Both the position numbers and the translations under genes were made by a program. Of a stretch of 64,000 nucleotides of DNA, positions 15,854 through 24,385 are shown piece by piece. Below the pieces are notes generated by a model. It ran no database searches. It worked only from the letters and a program-made list of their open reading frames with translations, and was not told the origin of the DNA. The stretch comes from an uncultured Lachnospiraceae bacterium (lineage in GTDB: Bacteria > Bacillota > Clostridia > Lachnospirales > Lachnospiraceae). How positions within the stretch are numbered: the stretch's first letter is position 1; every line of letters begins with the position of its first letter. Location: the NCBI GenBank assembly GCA_900548905.1, contig URMK01000001.1, forward strand, positions 124,001 to 188,000. The letters are read 5' to 3'.

Positions 15854-17284
15854 ATGGAAAAAAGTGAAAAAATTCTGCAGATGTGCAGAGAAAACGACAT
15901 TCGCATGATCGATTTTAAGATGGTGGATCTGGACGGGCGTTTCCGGCATATCACCATACCGGTGGAACGGTTCGGAGAGAGTATTTTTGAATACGGGATC
16001 GGCTTTGACGGTTCCAATTACGGGTATGCGCCTATAGAAAAGAGCGATATGGTATTTATCCCTGATCCGGACAGCGCCGTATTGGATCCCTTTGTGGATA
16101 TACCCACGCTTTCCATGACCGGCGATGTATGCGTGATCGGGGAACAGGAAAACAAACCGTTTGATCAGTATCCCAGGAATGTGGCCCTGCGTGCGGTGGA
16201 TTATATGAAGGCCACCGGTACGGCGGATAAGATGCTGATCGGTCCGGAATTTGAATTTTATCTGTTTGATACCGTCAATTATAAAGTGGCTCCCAACGGT
16301 TCTTATTATGAAGTGGATACCAGGCAGGCGGAATGGAATACCGGCGATGATGACGGTTTCAACCTGGGATATCAGGTGAAGCACAAAGGCGGTTATCATA
16401 TTGCGGCTCCCCAGGATATCTCCTACAATCTGCGCAGTAAAATGTGTATGCTGATGGAAGACTGGGGAATCCGGGTGAAATACCACCATCATGAGGTTGG
16501 CGGCCCGGGGCAGCTGGAAATCGAAGTGGAGCTTGGGGATATGGTTGACATGGCGGATAAGACCATGATTACCAAATATATTGTAAAAAATGCGGCGGCA
16601 AAGGAAGGGCGGACGGCCACCTTTATGCCCAAACCGATTTACCGGGAGGCGGGAAGCGGTATGCATGTGCACATGCTTCTGTTTAAGGACGGCAAACCGG
16701 TTTTTTATGATAAGGACGGCTATTCCTCCTTGAGCCGGACCGCTCACTATTTTATCGGCGGACTGCTGAAGCATGCCCCGTCCCTGTGTGCGTGGACCAA
16801 TCCTTCCACCAACTCCTATAAGCGTCTGGTTCCCGGTTTTGAGGCGCCGGTCACCATTGGCTATGCCACTTCCAACCGGAGTGCCGTCATCCGTATTCCG
16901 GCTTATGCAAAAGCACCTGAGCAGAAGCGGTTTGAACTGAGAAGCCCGGATGCCACAGCCAATCCCTATTATGCGTACGCCGCCATTTTGATGGCAGGTC
17001 TGGACGGGATTGAAAACCGCATCGATCCCGCGGCCAACGGGTGGGGACCATACGACTATAACCTGTATGAGCTTACGCCGGAGCAGCAGGCAGATATCCG
17101 GTCACTGCCGGGAACGCTGGAGGAAGCGCTGGACGCCCTGGAAAAGGATCATGACTATCTCACGAAAAATGGGGTGTTTCCGGAACGTCTGATTCAGCTT
17201 TGGCTGGAAAGAAAACGAAAGGAAGGCAGGGAGATCAGCCAGATCCCGCATCCTGCAGAATTCGACGCTTATTATGATCTGTAA
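15854..17284 (+). CDS. glnA: Glutamine synthetase (type I)
   Basis: A 476-residue enzyme making glutamine from glutamate, ammonia and ATP. The N-terminal beta-grasp region (MIDFKMVDLDGRFRHITIP, then GFDGSNYG) is followed by the catalytic domain with GPEFEFYLF, the His-containing GSGMHVHMLLF, the NPSTNSYKRLVPG flap region, and RFELRSPDATANPYYAYAA. Length and motifs fit type I. I do not see the tyrosine segment that is adenylylated in enterobacterial enzymes. Single gene with its own promoter; no GlnR gene or GlnR box was found. Confidence 0.95.
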   Translation: MEKSEKILQMCRENDIRMIDFKMVDLDGRFRHITIPVERFGESIFEYGIGFDGSNYGYAPIEKSDMVFIPDPDSAVLDPFVDIPTLSMTGDVCVIGEQENKPFDQYPRNVALRAVDYMKATGTADKMLIGPEFEFYLFDTVNYKVAPNGSYYEVDTRQAEWNTGDDDGFNLGYQVKHKGGYHIAAPQDISYNLRSKMCMLMEDWGIRVKYHHHEVGGPGQLEIEVELGDMVDMADKTMITKYIVKNAAAKEGRTATFMPKPIYREAGSGMHVHMLLFKDGKPVFYDKDGYSSLSRTAHYFIGGLLKHAPSLCAWTNPSTNSYKRLVPGFEAPVTIGYATSNRSAVIRIPAYAKAPEQKRFELRSPDATANPYYAYAAILMAGLDGIENRIDPAANGWGPYDYNLYELTPEQQADIRSLPGTLEEALDALEKDHDYLTKNGVFPERLIQLWLERKRKEGREISQIPHPAEFDAYYDL

Positions 17285-17360
17285 AAGGCTGTACCGGTAA
17301 GGGACGGGGAGTAACGAGTTATTTTGCAGCGGGAACACAGTTGTGCAGACAGGAGGAGAA

Positions 17361-18767
17361 ATGGCAGTAATAGCTGGTTTTATGGTTCCCCACCCGCCTC
17401 TGATAATCCCGGAAATCGGAAAAGGGCAAGAGGGCGGAATCAGGGAAACAACGGAAGCCTATGAGAAAGCGGCCGCAGAAATTGCGGCCCTGAAGCCGGA
17501 AACGATAGTCGTGATATCCCCTCATTCGGTGATGTATGCTGACTATTTCCATGTGTCCCCCGGAAAAGAAGCGGCGGGGGATTTCCGGCAGTTCCGGGCA
17601 GGAAAGGTGGCGCTGCAGGCGGAGTATGACGAGGCGTTTGTCAGCTGCCTGTGCCGGGAAGCGCAGGAAGCGGATTTTCCGCTGGGCATCCTGGGGGAAC
17701 GGGAGAAAAGGCTGGATCATGGCGTAATGGTTCCCTTATACTTTGTGAATAAATATCTGCAGGGCTGCCGACTTGTGCGCATAGGGCTTTCTGGTCTTTC
17801 CCAGGCGGAGCACTACCGGGCGGGCATGCTGATCGAAAAAGCCGCCGTCCGGCTGGGCCGGCGTACAGTGGTAATAGCCAGCGGCGATCTGTCCCACCGG
17901 CTGAAGGAGGACGGCTCCTATGGCTACAGAGAAGAAGGACCTGCTTACGATCGGGAAATCATGCGGACGATGGGAAATGCGGCTTTCGGTGAACTGCTGG
18001 ATTATCCGGAAAGCTTTTGTGAAAAAGCAGGGGAGTGCGGACACCGCTCCTTTACCATGATGGCCGGCTGCCTGGACGGGAAAGCCGTAAAAGCGGAAAA
18101 ACTGTCATACCAGGGTCCCTTCGGTGTAGGCTATGGGATCTGTACGTTCCATGTGACGGGGGAAGAAAAAGGGCGCCGTTTCCTGGAGCAATATATCCTG
18201 AAGAACAGGCAGGATATACAGAGCCGGAAGGAAAAGGAGGATAGCTATGTCCGTCTGGCGAGAAAATCGCTGGAAACCTTTGTACGGACCGGAAGAGCGT
18301 ATGTGCCTTCCCGGGAAGAAAAGGAGGCACTGCCCCGGGAAATGACAGGACACCGTGCGGGAGTATTTGTATCTGTCCATAAGGAGGGTATGCTGCGCGG
18401 CTGTATCGGAACCATTGCCCCGGTCACCGGCAGTGTTGCAGAGGAAATCCTCCGGAATGCGGTGAGCGCGGGAACAGAGGATCCCCGGTTTCCTCCTGTG
18501 GGAAAGGAAGAACTGGAAGCGCTGGTTTACAGCGTAGATGTGCTGGGAGAGCCGGAGCCGGTTGTCTCTGCGGCGCAGCTGGATGCCAAAAGGTACGGGG
18601 TGATTGTGACAAGGGGGAGAAAACGGGGACTGTTGCTGCCGGATTTGGAAGGTGTGGATTCCGTGGAAGAGCAGATAGCCATTGCCAGGAGAAAGGCGGG
18701 GATCGGGGAAGAGGATCCGGTGACGCTGGAACGTTTTGAGGTGATACGCCATGGGGAAAAGGGATGA
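17361..18767 (+). CDS. AmmeMemoRadiSam system protein: MEMO1-like plus AMMECR1 fusion
   Basis: A 468-residue fusion starting at ATG 17361 after AGGAGGAGAA. Residues 1-255 are a MEMO1 / class III extradiol-dioxygenase-like domain (GFMVPHPPLIIPE, DHGVMVPLYF, SGDLSHRL). Residues about 275-468 are an AMMECR1 domain (GVFVSVHKEGMLRGCIG, then EEQIAIARRKAG and LERFEVIRHG). In many bacteria and archaea these two and a radical SAM protein form the AmmeMemoRadiSam set of unknown biochemistry. Here the radical SAM gene follows at once but is broken (18768-19120), so the fusion is an orphan. Confidence 0.9.
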   Translation: MAVIAGFMVPHPPLIIPEIGKGQEGGIRETTEAYEKAAAEIAALKPETIVVISPHSVMYADYFHVSPGKEAAGDFRQFRAGKVALQAEYDEAFVSCLCREAQEADFPLGILGEREKRLDHGVMVPLYFVNKYLQGCRLVRIGLSGLSQAEHYRAGMLIEKAAVRLGRRTVVIASGDLSHRLKEDGSYGYREEGPAYDREIMRTMGNAAFGELLDYPESFCEKAGECGHRSFTMMAGCLDGKAVKAEKLSYQGPFGVGYGICTFHVTGEEKGRRFLEQYILKNRQDIQSRKEKEDSYVRLARKSLETFVRTGRAYVPSREEKEALPREMTGHRAGVFVSVHKEGMLRGCIGTIAPVTGSVAEEILRNAVSAGTEDPRFPPVGKEELEALVYSVDVLGEPEPVVSAAQLDAKRYGVIVTRGRKRGLLLPDLEGVDSVEEQIAIARRKAGIGEEDPVTLERFEVIRHGEKG

Positions 18768-19120
18768 AACGGGGAAAGCCGTTCCCTCAACTACGCCAGA
18801 CTGACTTCCCTCGTCCTCGATCCGATTGAAAAGAAACCGTTGGCGATGTATAAACCGGGCAGCCTGATACTCTCGGCCGGCAGCTTCGGCTACAATTTAA
18901 GCTGTCCGTTCTGCCAGAATTATGAGATTTCCATGTGCGGGGCAGAATGCGACACAGTTTACCTGACGGCGGAGGTAAATCGGGAAATTCCTCTTCATGT
19001 GACCCGTTTTTCCCCCGGTGGAAAATGACAGACCGGCCTCCCGCAAAGGTACGTACCATATATGAGCTGGCGGAAGCCGCCCGGGAAATATTGCCTCATG
19101 TATTTACGGGAAACTGCTGA
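18768..19120 (+). pseudogene. Radical SAM gene of the AmmeMemoRadiSam set, degraded
   Basis: In frame with and directly after the AMMECR1 stop, the DNA reads NGESRSLNYARLTSLVLDP, then IEKKPLAMYKPGSLILSAGS and NLSCPFCQNYEIS, the heart of this radical SAM family. Four lesions are visible. The N-terminal cysteine-rich part is missing. The first cluster cysteine is Tyr (GYNLSCPFC instead of GCN). About 100 residues are deleted after LTAE. A one-base loss in the T-run at 19009-19013 shifts the frame before PRWKMTDRPPAK. The end (AAREILPHVFTGNC) is still readable in the shifted frame. It cannot make a working enzyme. Confidence 0.85.
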
Positions 19121-19250
19121 TACATATGCGCGGAAGAGGATATGGAGCGTCTGTAAGGGGGCCGGTGTATGTATATCAGGCCCAAGTAATTCCGGTATAA
19201 ACATATCCGGTGAGAGCAGATCCGATACAAACATTTCCCCCTGAATCCGC

Positions 19251-19279
19251 TTGACAAAATGCAGGTCGGGAATTATAAT
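19251..19279 (+). promoter_or_regulatory. Promoter of the TetR gene
   Basis: TTGACA (19251-19256), 17-base spacer, TATAAT (19274-19279): full consensus. The operator begins at the last base of the -10 box. Confidence 0.85.
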
Positions 19280-19302
19280 GACTAAAAACGAGGAAATAGT
19301 CA
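19279..19302. promoter_or_regulatory. TetR operator copy 1
   Basis: TGACTA-N12-TAGTCA, identical in arms and spacing to 20106-20129, where the ABC exporter promoter lies. It covers the transcription start of the regulator gene. Confidence 0.75.
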
Positions 19303-19318
19303 AAAAGAGGTGAGCCCT

Positions 19319-19984
19319 TTGCCAAAATCCTATTCGGAGCAGGAAAGAGAATATATTGACAGACGCCTTCGGGAAGAGGCGATGAATTGCATGTGTTCTT
19401 ATGGAATCAGAAAAACTACGGTGGATGAACTGGTCCGGCGGGTGAGAATACCCAAAGGAACCTTTTATCTTTTTTATGAGTCCAAGGAACAACTGCTGTT
19501 CCAGGTGCTGATGCAGTTTCATGAAAATGTGGAAAAACAGCTTTTGGAACGTGTGGACAGCCTGGCGGGAAGAACCTTGGACGCGGAAACGGTAACGGAT
19601 TTGCTTATGGATTTCTTCCGGAGGGCGGACGAAGCGCCTATTCTAAGGCTGATGAATTCCGGGGAACTGGAAATTCTGGCCAGAAAGCTGCCCGGGGAGG
19701 AACTGGCGGCTCATTTTAAGGAGGATGCCGGGATGGTGGAAGCGGTTATAGGAAAGCTTTTTCCTTCCGGCGTTTCGTGCGCAGGGGAACTGGCGGAAAC
19801 GTTTGGCGGGGCCTTCCGGGCTGTTTTTACAGCGATGATTTACAGCCATGAGGGCGGGCAGGAGAGCGCTTATGCTTCCTTGCGCCTGCTGATCCGGGGG
19901 CTGGTGCTGCAGCTTTTTGAATTAAAGGCTGAAAGTAACAGTTCAGACAAGCAAAACAGTAAGGGAAGACAGGCAAAAAAGTAA
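19319..19984 (+). CDS. TetR/AcrR-family regulator
   Basis: A 221-residue regulator whose helix-turn-helix reads YGIRKTTVDELVRRVRIPKG followed by FYLFYESKEQL. I prefer TTG 19319 with AAAGAGG nine bases upstream over GTG 19310, which overlaps that site. The ligand domain is all-helical (FFRRADEAPILRLM, AFRAVFTAMIYSHEGG). Its operator is shared with the ABC transporter operon 165 bases downstream, so it very likely represses both itself and the exporter. Confidence 0.9.
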   Translation: MPKSYSEQEREYIDRRLREEAMNCMCSYGIRKTTVDELVRRVRIPKGTFYLFYESKEQLLFQVLMQFHENVEKQLLERVDSLAGRTLDAETVTDLLMDFFRRADEAPILRLMNSGELEILARKLPGEELAAHFKEDAGMVEAVIGKLFPSGVSCAGELAETFGGAFRAVFTAMIYSHEGGQESAYASLRLLIRGLVLQLFELKAESNSSDKQNSKGRQAKK

Positions 19985-20105
19985 GGGAAGGCAAGCATCC
20001 GGTGGGGGCGCGGGCAGCGATTCAAATGGATATGCCCGCACATCCGTTTGGTATGATACATGGATGGTTCGCAGGACGAATCATCTTTCATTTTTGGAAT
20101 TTATT

Positions 20106-20129
20106 TGACTATAAATAATATAATAGTCA
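20106..20129. promoter_or_regulatory. TetR operator copy 2, at the ABC exporter promoter
   Basis: TGACTA-N12-TAGTCA, part of a longer palindrome from TTTGACTAT to AATAGTCAAA. A TATAAT at 20119-20124 lies inside it, so bound repressor would cover the -10 box. Confidence 0.8.
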
Positions 20130-20150
20130 AATAGTATAAGGAGGAGAATT

Positions 20151-21005
20151 ATGATAGAAGTGAACAGACTTACTTTCAGCTACGGAAAAAAGCCATTTAT
20201 AAACGATATGAGCTTTTCCGTGAAAAGCGGGGAAATCTTCGGATTCCTGGGGCCGTCGGGAGCAGGCAAGACGACGCTGCAGAAAATTATGACGGGGATG
20301 ATAACCGCCTATCAGGGGAGCGTAAAGGTGGACGGTATGGAATGCAGAAAAAGGACGCCGGCTTTTTATGAAGAGATCGGAGTGGATTTTGAATTTCCCG
20401 CATTGTATGAAAAGCTCACGGCAAGGCAGAATCTTCTTTATTTTGCCTCTCTGTACCGTAAACCCTGCCTGCTGCCCGGAGACAGTCTGAAAAGAGCAGG
20501 TCTTGAGGGGGACGCGGATAAAAAGGTTTCCTGTTTTTCCAAGGGCATGCGTTCCCGGCTGGCTTTTCTCAGGGCTTTGCAGCACGATCCCCGTATTTTA
20601 TTTCTGGACGAACCCACCAGCGGGCTGGATCCCACGAACAGCCGTGTGATGAAGGATATGATCCTGGAAGAAAAGAAAAAAGGGAAAACCATTCTTCTTA
20701 CTACCCATAACATGCATGATGCTGCCGAACTGTGCGACAGGGTGGCTTTTATTGTGAACGGGGCGGTACGCGCGCTGGACAGCCCCCATAATCTGGTTAT
20801 GCGGAAAGGGGCGGCCCGCCTTGTGTATACCTATCGCAGAGTAGAGGACGGCAGGGAAGAGAGGGGGGAATGCCTTCTTACGCAAACCGGCAGTGACCTG
20901 CTTTTGCAGAATCTGCTCCGGGAAAACCGGCTGACCTCACTGCACACGAGCGAACCGGATCTGAATGATATTTTTCTGGAGGTTACGGGGAGGGCGCTGG
21001 TATGA
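20151..21005 (+). CDS. ABC transporter ATP-binding protein
   Basis: A 284-residue ABC ATPase. Walker A is GPSGAGKTT, the signature region is SCFSKGMRSRLAF (SKGMR in place of LSGGQ, common in ABC-2 type exporters), Walker B is ILFLDEPTSGLD, and the switch His lies in LLTTHNMHDA. The C-terminal 60 residues form the accessory domain of exporter ATPases (DLNDIFLEVTGRALV). Ribosome binding site AAGGAGGAG. First gene of a three-gene operon under the TetR operator; it overlaps the next gene by 4 bases. Export of a drug, peptide or lipid is likely; substrate unknown. Confidence 0.93.
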   Translation: MIEVNRLTFSYGKKPFINDMSFSVKSGEIFGFLGPSGAGKTTLQKIMTGMITAYQGSVKVDGMECRKRTPAFYEEIGVDFEFPALYEKLTARQNLLYFASLYRKPCLLPGDSLKRAGLEGDADKKVSCFSKGMRSRLAFLRALQHDPRILFLDEPTSGLDPTNSRVMKDMILEEKKKGKTILLTTHNMHDAAELCDRVAFIVNGAVRALDSPHNLVMRKGAARLVYTYRRVEDGREERGECLLTQTGSDLLLQNLLRENRLTSLHTSEPDLNDIFLEVTGRALV

Positions 21006-21688
21006 GACTGCTTCGTTTATTTGCCGGGGATATCCGGTTCCAGGCGGTTTATGGCTTCTGGTTTTTATATGGTATTTTAACCCTGCTTTACCTGCTATTA
21101 CTGTCCGTGCTGCCCGGGGAATGGAGGGAGACCGCCGCAGCAATGCTCATATTTTCCGATCCTGCGGCTATGGGCCTGTTTTTCATGGGAGCCTGCATCC
21201 TGCTGGAAAAAAGCCAGCGTGTGCTGCAGGTAATAGCGGTATCCCCGGTAACCGTCCGGGAATATATGCTGTCCAAGGCGGCGTCATTTGCCGGTATTTC
21301 CCTTGTTGTGGCGGCCGTTTTGGCAATTGGGGCGGGTTATGGGCCGGGAAGGCTTCCCCTGGTACTTGCAGGAACCCTTTATGGCTCCCTGTTGTTTTCC
21401 CTGTTGGGGATGGCGGCGGCCTCCGGAATAAACAGTATAAACCAGTATCTTTTTATTACCGTTCCGATAGAAATGATCCTGTTTATCCCTTTGATCTTCT
21501 TTTTTCTGGGAAGAGAAGGAATACTGGCCTTTTTTCCAACGGTAATATGTATGAAAATGCTGCTGGGGATCCCGCAGAACGGTGCGGCCGTATGGCTTGC
21601 AGGGGGAACGGCCCTTCTGCTGTGTGCCTGGGCGGCATGGCTGTGTCTGGAAAAAATGTGGAAACGGTTGGGAGGAGTGAAATTATGA
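21002..21688 (+). CDS. ABC-2 type transporter permease, first subunit
   Basis: A 228-residue membrane protein with about six hydrophobic segments (for example YGFWFLYGILTLLYLLLL, LVVAAVLAIGAG, AVWLAGGTALLLCAWAAWLC). The central KSQRVLQVIAVSPVTVREY lies between helices 2 and 3, as is usual in ABC-2 permeases. It starts in an ATGA overlap with the ATPase gene and ends in an ATGA overlap with the ATG at 21685 of the second permease. Confidence 0.88.
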   Translation: MRLLRLFAGDIRFQAVYGFWFLYGILTLLYLLLLSVLPGEWRETAAAMLIFSDPAAMGLFFMGACILLEKSQRVLQVIAVSPVTVREYMLSKAASFAGISLVVAAVLAIGAGYGPGRLPLVLAGTLYGSLLFSLLGMAAASGINSINQYLFITVPIEMILFIPLIFFFLGREGILAFFPTVICMKMLLGIPQNGAAVWLAGGTALLLCAWAAWLCLEKMWKRLGGVKL

Positions 21689-21713
21689 GAGCACAGAAAG
21701 CCGCTTTTTTCTG

Positions 21714-22385
21714 ATGATCAAAAGCATTGGAAAAGATGGGATGCTGTTTTGCGCCTGTCTGCTTCCGATACTGTGCGGAATCCTTTTCAAAGGGGGAATG
21801 CCGCTTCTGGAAGACATTCTATGCGGTTATTTTAATAAGAAGGCAGTGCTGGTTCCTTATTACAGGCTGATTGATATCGGATATTCCCTGCTGGCTCCGG
21901 CTATGTTCTGCTTCGCAGCCGCAATGGTGGTTCTGGAGGAACGGGACGAAGGGCTTGCTTCCTACTCTGCGATAACGCCTCTTGGAAAAAAGGGCTATCT
22001 GGTATCCAGGCTGGGGATTCCCGCCGTATGCGCTGCAGTGCTTACCGGCCTTTTACTCTTTCCGTTTTCCCTGAGCGGGCTGCAGGCGGGGACAATTGGA
22101 GGACTGGCAGTATCCGGCAGCGTCTTCGGCCTGGTATATGCGCTGTTGATTCTCCGGTTTTCCGAAAACAGGCTGGAAGGGATGGCGGCGGCAAAGCTGG
22201 CTTCCCTGACAATGCTGCCGGCTTTTTGTCCTTTTTTTATCCGGGGAGGAATGGAATATTTCCTGTGGCTGTTCCCTGCCTGGTGGGGCGGCGCTGCTGC
22301 AGCAAGGAACCAGCCTCTGCTGGGTGCGGCCGGCGTCTTATGCGGACTGGCCTGGATCTGTATTCTAGGGAAAAATGAGAGATAA
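21714..22385 (+). CDS. ABC-2 type transporter permease, second subunit, probably frameshifted at its start
   Basis: The open frame gives 223 residues with about six membrane segments and the family-typical charged loop LEERDEGLASYSAITPLGKK. ATG 21714 has no ribosome binding site. An ATG at 21685, overlapping the previous stop as ATGA, starts MRAQKAAFF and runs into a stop at 21712. Adding one T to the six-T run at 21705-21710 joins the two into MRAQKAAFFLMIKSIGKDG, an ordinary N-terminus for this permease. Either the gene carries a frameshift, the run is phase-variable or slippery, or the base was lost in sequencing. Confidence 0.75.
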   Translation: MIKSIGKDGMLFCACLLPILCGILFKGGMPLLEDILCGYFNKKAVLVPYYRLIDIGYSLLAPAMFCFAAAMVVLEERDEGLASYSAITPLGKKGYLVSRLGIPAVCAAVLTGLLLFPFSLSGLQAGTIGGLAVSGSVFGLVYALLILRFSENRLEGMAAAKLASLTMLPAFCPFFIRGGMEYFLWLFPAWWGGAAAARNQPLLGAAGVLCGLAWICILGKNER

Positions 22386-22487
22386 GGATGCCGGCCGCTT
22401 TCCTTCCCGGGAAAGAAGGAGTATACTGGACAGGTAGGAAATGACAGATTATATAGCTGCGTTGCAGCAAAAACGGAGGGATAGCGT

Positions 22488-22754
22488 ATGGGAGAACTCA
22501 GCAAGCTTCCGAATATTGGAAAAACGGTGGAAGAACAGTTAAACCAGGTGGGGATTTATACACGACAGCAGTTGGCCGGCCTGGGAAGCAGACGGGCCTG
22601 GCTGATGATACAGAATATTGACGAATCCGCATGTATCCACAGGCTTCTTGCGTTGGAAGGAGCCATCCGGAATGTAAAAAAAACGGAACTGCCGGAGGAT
22701 GTGAAAAAAGAACTGAAAGAATTCTATCAGGATCATAAGCTGCCGCTTCCATAA
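22488..22754 (+). CDS. TfoX C-terminal-domain protein
   Basis: An 88-residue protein starting behind CGGAGGGATAGCGT. LSKLPNIGKTVEEQLNQVGI is a helix-hairpin-helix-like start, and RRAWLMIQNIDESACIHRL then ALEGAIRN match the C-terminal domain of TfoX/Sxy. The N-terminal TfoX domain is absent, as in many stand-alone Firmicute versions. Role unknown; a competence link is not supported by the neighbours. Confidence 0.8.
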   Translation: MGELSKLPNIGKTVEEQLNQVGIYTRQQLAGLGSRRAWLMIQNIDESACIHRLLALEGAIRNVKKTELPEDVKKELKEFYQDHKLPLP

Positions 22755-22796
22755 CTTTCCACGATCAGGATGCTGTTTTTTATATTATTATAAGTT

Positions 22797-22824
22797 TGTA
22801 ACATAAATGTAACAAATTTGTAAT
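22797..22824 (+). promoter_or_regulatory. Triple TGTAAY direct repeat (WalR-box-like) before the CAP gene
   Basis: TGTAAC-N5-TGTAAC-N5-TGTAAT, exactly 11 bases apart. The WalR cell-wall regulator is known to bind TGTWAH-N5-TGTWAH. The repeat lies 20-47 bases upstream of the start codon, which suggests leader or core-promoter binding. Confidence 0.5.
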
Positions 22825-22843
22825 AATTGTAAAGGAGACAGCA

Positions 22844-23704
22844 ATGAAAAAACTTACATTACTTACAGCAGGAGCAATTACCGTATCCGCATTGGGAATG
22901 GCGGCAGGTATCGGGCCGAATACAGCGCTTACCGCTGAAGCAGCCGGAAACAGCCAGGGAAACTATAAAAATGTAGTGGTGGTCAATGGAAACTCCATTG
23001 GTGAAATAAAAGATAAGCTGGAAAATATGGGGAATTCTTTTGGGTCCATCCAGTGGGGAGACTGTCCGGTGGTGATACCTCCCTGCGATACCTTGCCGGA
23101 TGATAACCAGGGGGGCGGAAAGCCGGACACCGGCCTGCCGGATACGGATAAGCCCGATACGGACAAACCGGATACAGACAAGCCCGGAACGGACAAACCG
23201 GATACAGACAAACCTGGTACGGACAAACCGGATGCAGAAAAGCCTGGCCAGAAACCGGAAGAGAATAATCCGGGTCAGAACAATCCGGGCGGATCGGAAG
23301 AGGACAAACCGGGAGACAATGACAGCCAGCTTTCCTTTGCGGCCCAGGTAGCGAAGCTGGTGAATGAGGAGCGTGCCAAAGCCGGACTTTCCGCTCTTCA
23401 GGTAAACCAGAACGTACAGGCCGCAGCCCAGGTCAGAGCGGTGGAAATCAAGACCTCCTTTGCCCATACAAGACCGGACGGAAGTAATTTCAGCACCGCT
23501 TTACAGGAACAGGGGGCTAGCTATAATGGTTCCGGAGAAAATATAGCCTGGGGTCAGAAAACACCGGAACAGGTTATGGAAAGCTGGATGAACAGCGCCG
23601 GACACAGGGCCAATATCTTAAATGAAAAATTCACTTCCATCGGAGTTGGTTATTACCAGGATGGAAACGGTGTGAATTACTGGACACAGCTCTTTACCTA
23701 TTAA
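22844..23704 (+). CDS. Secreted CAP-domain (SCP/PR1-like) protein
   Basis: A 286-residue exported protein. Residues 1-31 are a signal peptide (KKLTLLTAGAITVSALGMAA, cleavage near LTAEAA). Residues about 90-160 are a low-complexity linker of KPDTDKPD/KPGTDKPD repeats and PGQNNPGG. The last 125 residues are a CAP domain: AQVAKLVNEERAKAGLSAL, SFAHTRPDG, GENIAWGQ, MESWMNSAGHRANIL. This is the YkwD-like group found on Gram-positive surfaces. No anchor motif is present, so it is probably secreted or held by charge. The ribosome binding site is AAAGGAGACAGCA, and a terminator follows. Confidence 0.93.
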   Translation: MKKLTLLTAGAITVSALGMAAGIGPNTALTAEAAGNSQGNYKNVVVVNGNSIGEIKDKLENMGNSFGSIQWGDCPVVIPPCDTLPDDNQGGGKPDTGLPDTDKPDTDKPDTDKPGTDKPDTDKPGTDKPDAEKPGQKPEENNPGQNNPGGSEEDKPGDNDSQLSFAAQVAKLVNEERAKAGLSALQVNQNVQAAAQVRAVEIKTSFAHTRPDGSNFSTALQEQGASYNGSGENIAWGQKTPEQVMESWMNSAGHRANILNEKFTSIGVGYYQDGNGVNYWTQLFTY

Positions 23705-23752
23705 AATAATATGACTGGATTTGCTTTGCGAGCCATCCTAATGTTTAAGAAG

Positions 23753-23786
23753 AATCAGCCTCAGAGGTATCTGAGGCTGATTTTTT
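23753..23786 (+). terminator. Terminator after the CAP gene
   Basis: Perfect 13-bp stem AATCAGCCTCAGA / TCTGAGGCTGATT, GGTA loop, then a T-run to 23786. Confidence 0.92.
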
Positions 23787-23878
23787 CTGCAGAGAGGGTA
23801 CGTAACGGTTCAGACTTGTCTGAACTGTTATGAGGACACAGAAAAATTTGCAGTACAGTCCGGCAGCAGATTTGTGCC

Positions 23879-24385
23879 TCAGAGAATAGGCCTGCGGCTG
23901 CGGCCGACCTCATCACCCAGGGGGAGATCTTCATAACCCGGACGTGAATAGGTCTGTCCCGGCGCAGAGGTACTTCCGCAGGAAACAGGGCGGAAAGAAA
24001 AATAAGCATGGAGGAAGCATAGTATTCCGCCAAGAAGCAGTACGAGAAAGAAAAAACAAATGGCTATGCCCAGCGCAAACAGCACGCCGCTGAAGACAGG
24101 GCTTAAGGATGTAAGAAATGCGGCCAGAATCAGGCAGGTGCCGCCGGTGGTGGCAAGATTGCCGCAGCAGGAATAAGCTTCCCGCAGCCGCGGTTCGTTT
24201 TTGGCGGACAACGAACCTATCAGCAGGGAAACAAGCATGGCACCGGCGAACAGGATAAGCAGGATGAAGAATGGGGATGAAATATCCAGTGACAGCAGAC
24301 CATTTGCAAACAGCGTAAAAATGGTAAAAGCCAGCAGCATACCGATAACGATGGTGATGATGCAGAACTTGGTGGCATTTTTCAT
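23879..24385 (-). CDS. Four-helix membrane protein, uncharacterised
   Basis: A 168-residue protein with four membrane segments (FCIITIVIGMLLAFTIFTLF, FFILLILFAGAMLVSLLIG, TGGTCLILAAFL and AICFFFLVLLLGGILCFLHA). The cytoplasmic tail is hydrophilic and ends EDLPLGDEVGRSRRPIL. Ribosome binding site AAAGGAGGGATACCT. I recognise no family. It faces the CAP gene across the terminator at 23753-23786; the upstream 290 bases before the large surface-protein gene hold nothing I can name. Confidence 0.75.
   Translation of the reverse strand: MKNATKFCIITIVIGMLLAFTIFTLFANGLLSLDISSPFFILLILFAGAMLVSLLIGSLSAKNEPRLREAYSCCGNLATTGGTCLILAAFLTSLSPVFSGVLFALGIAICFFFLVLLLGGILCFLHAYFSFRPVSCGSTSAPGQTYSRPGYEDLPLGDEVGRSRRPIL

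Noticed and set aside
23120..23260. Tandem repeat in the CAP gene as a possible CRISPR or minisatellite element
   Set aside because: It is the in-frame KPDTDKPD linker of the protein.
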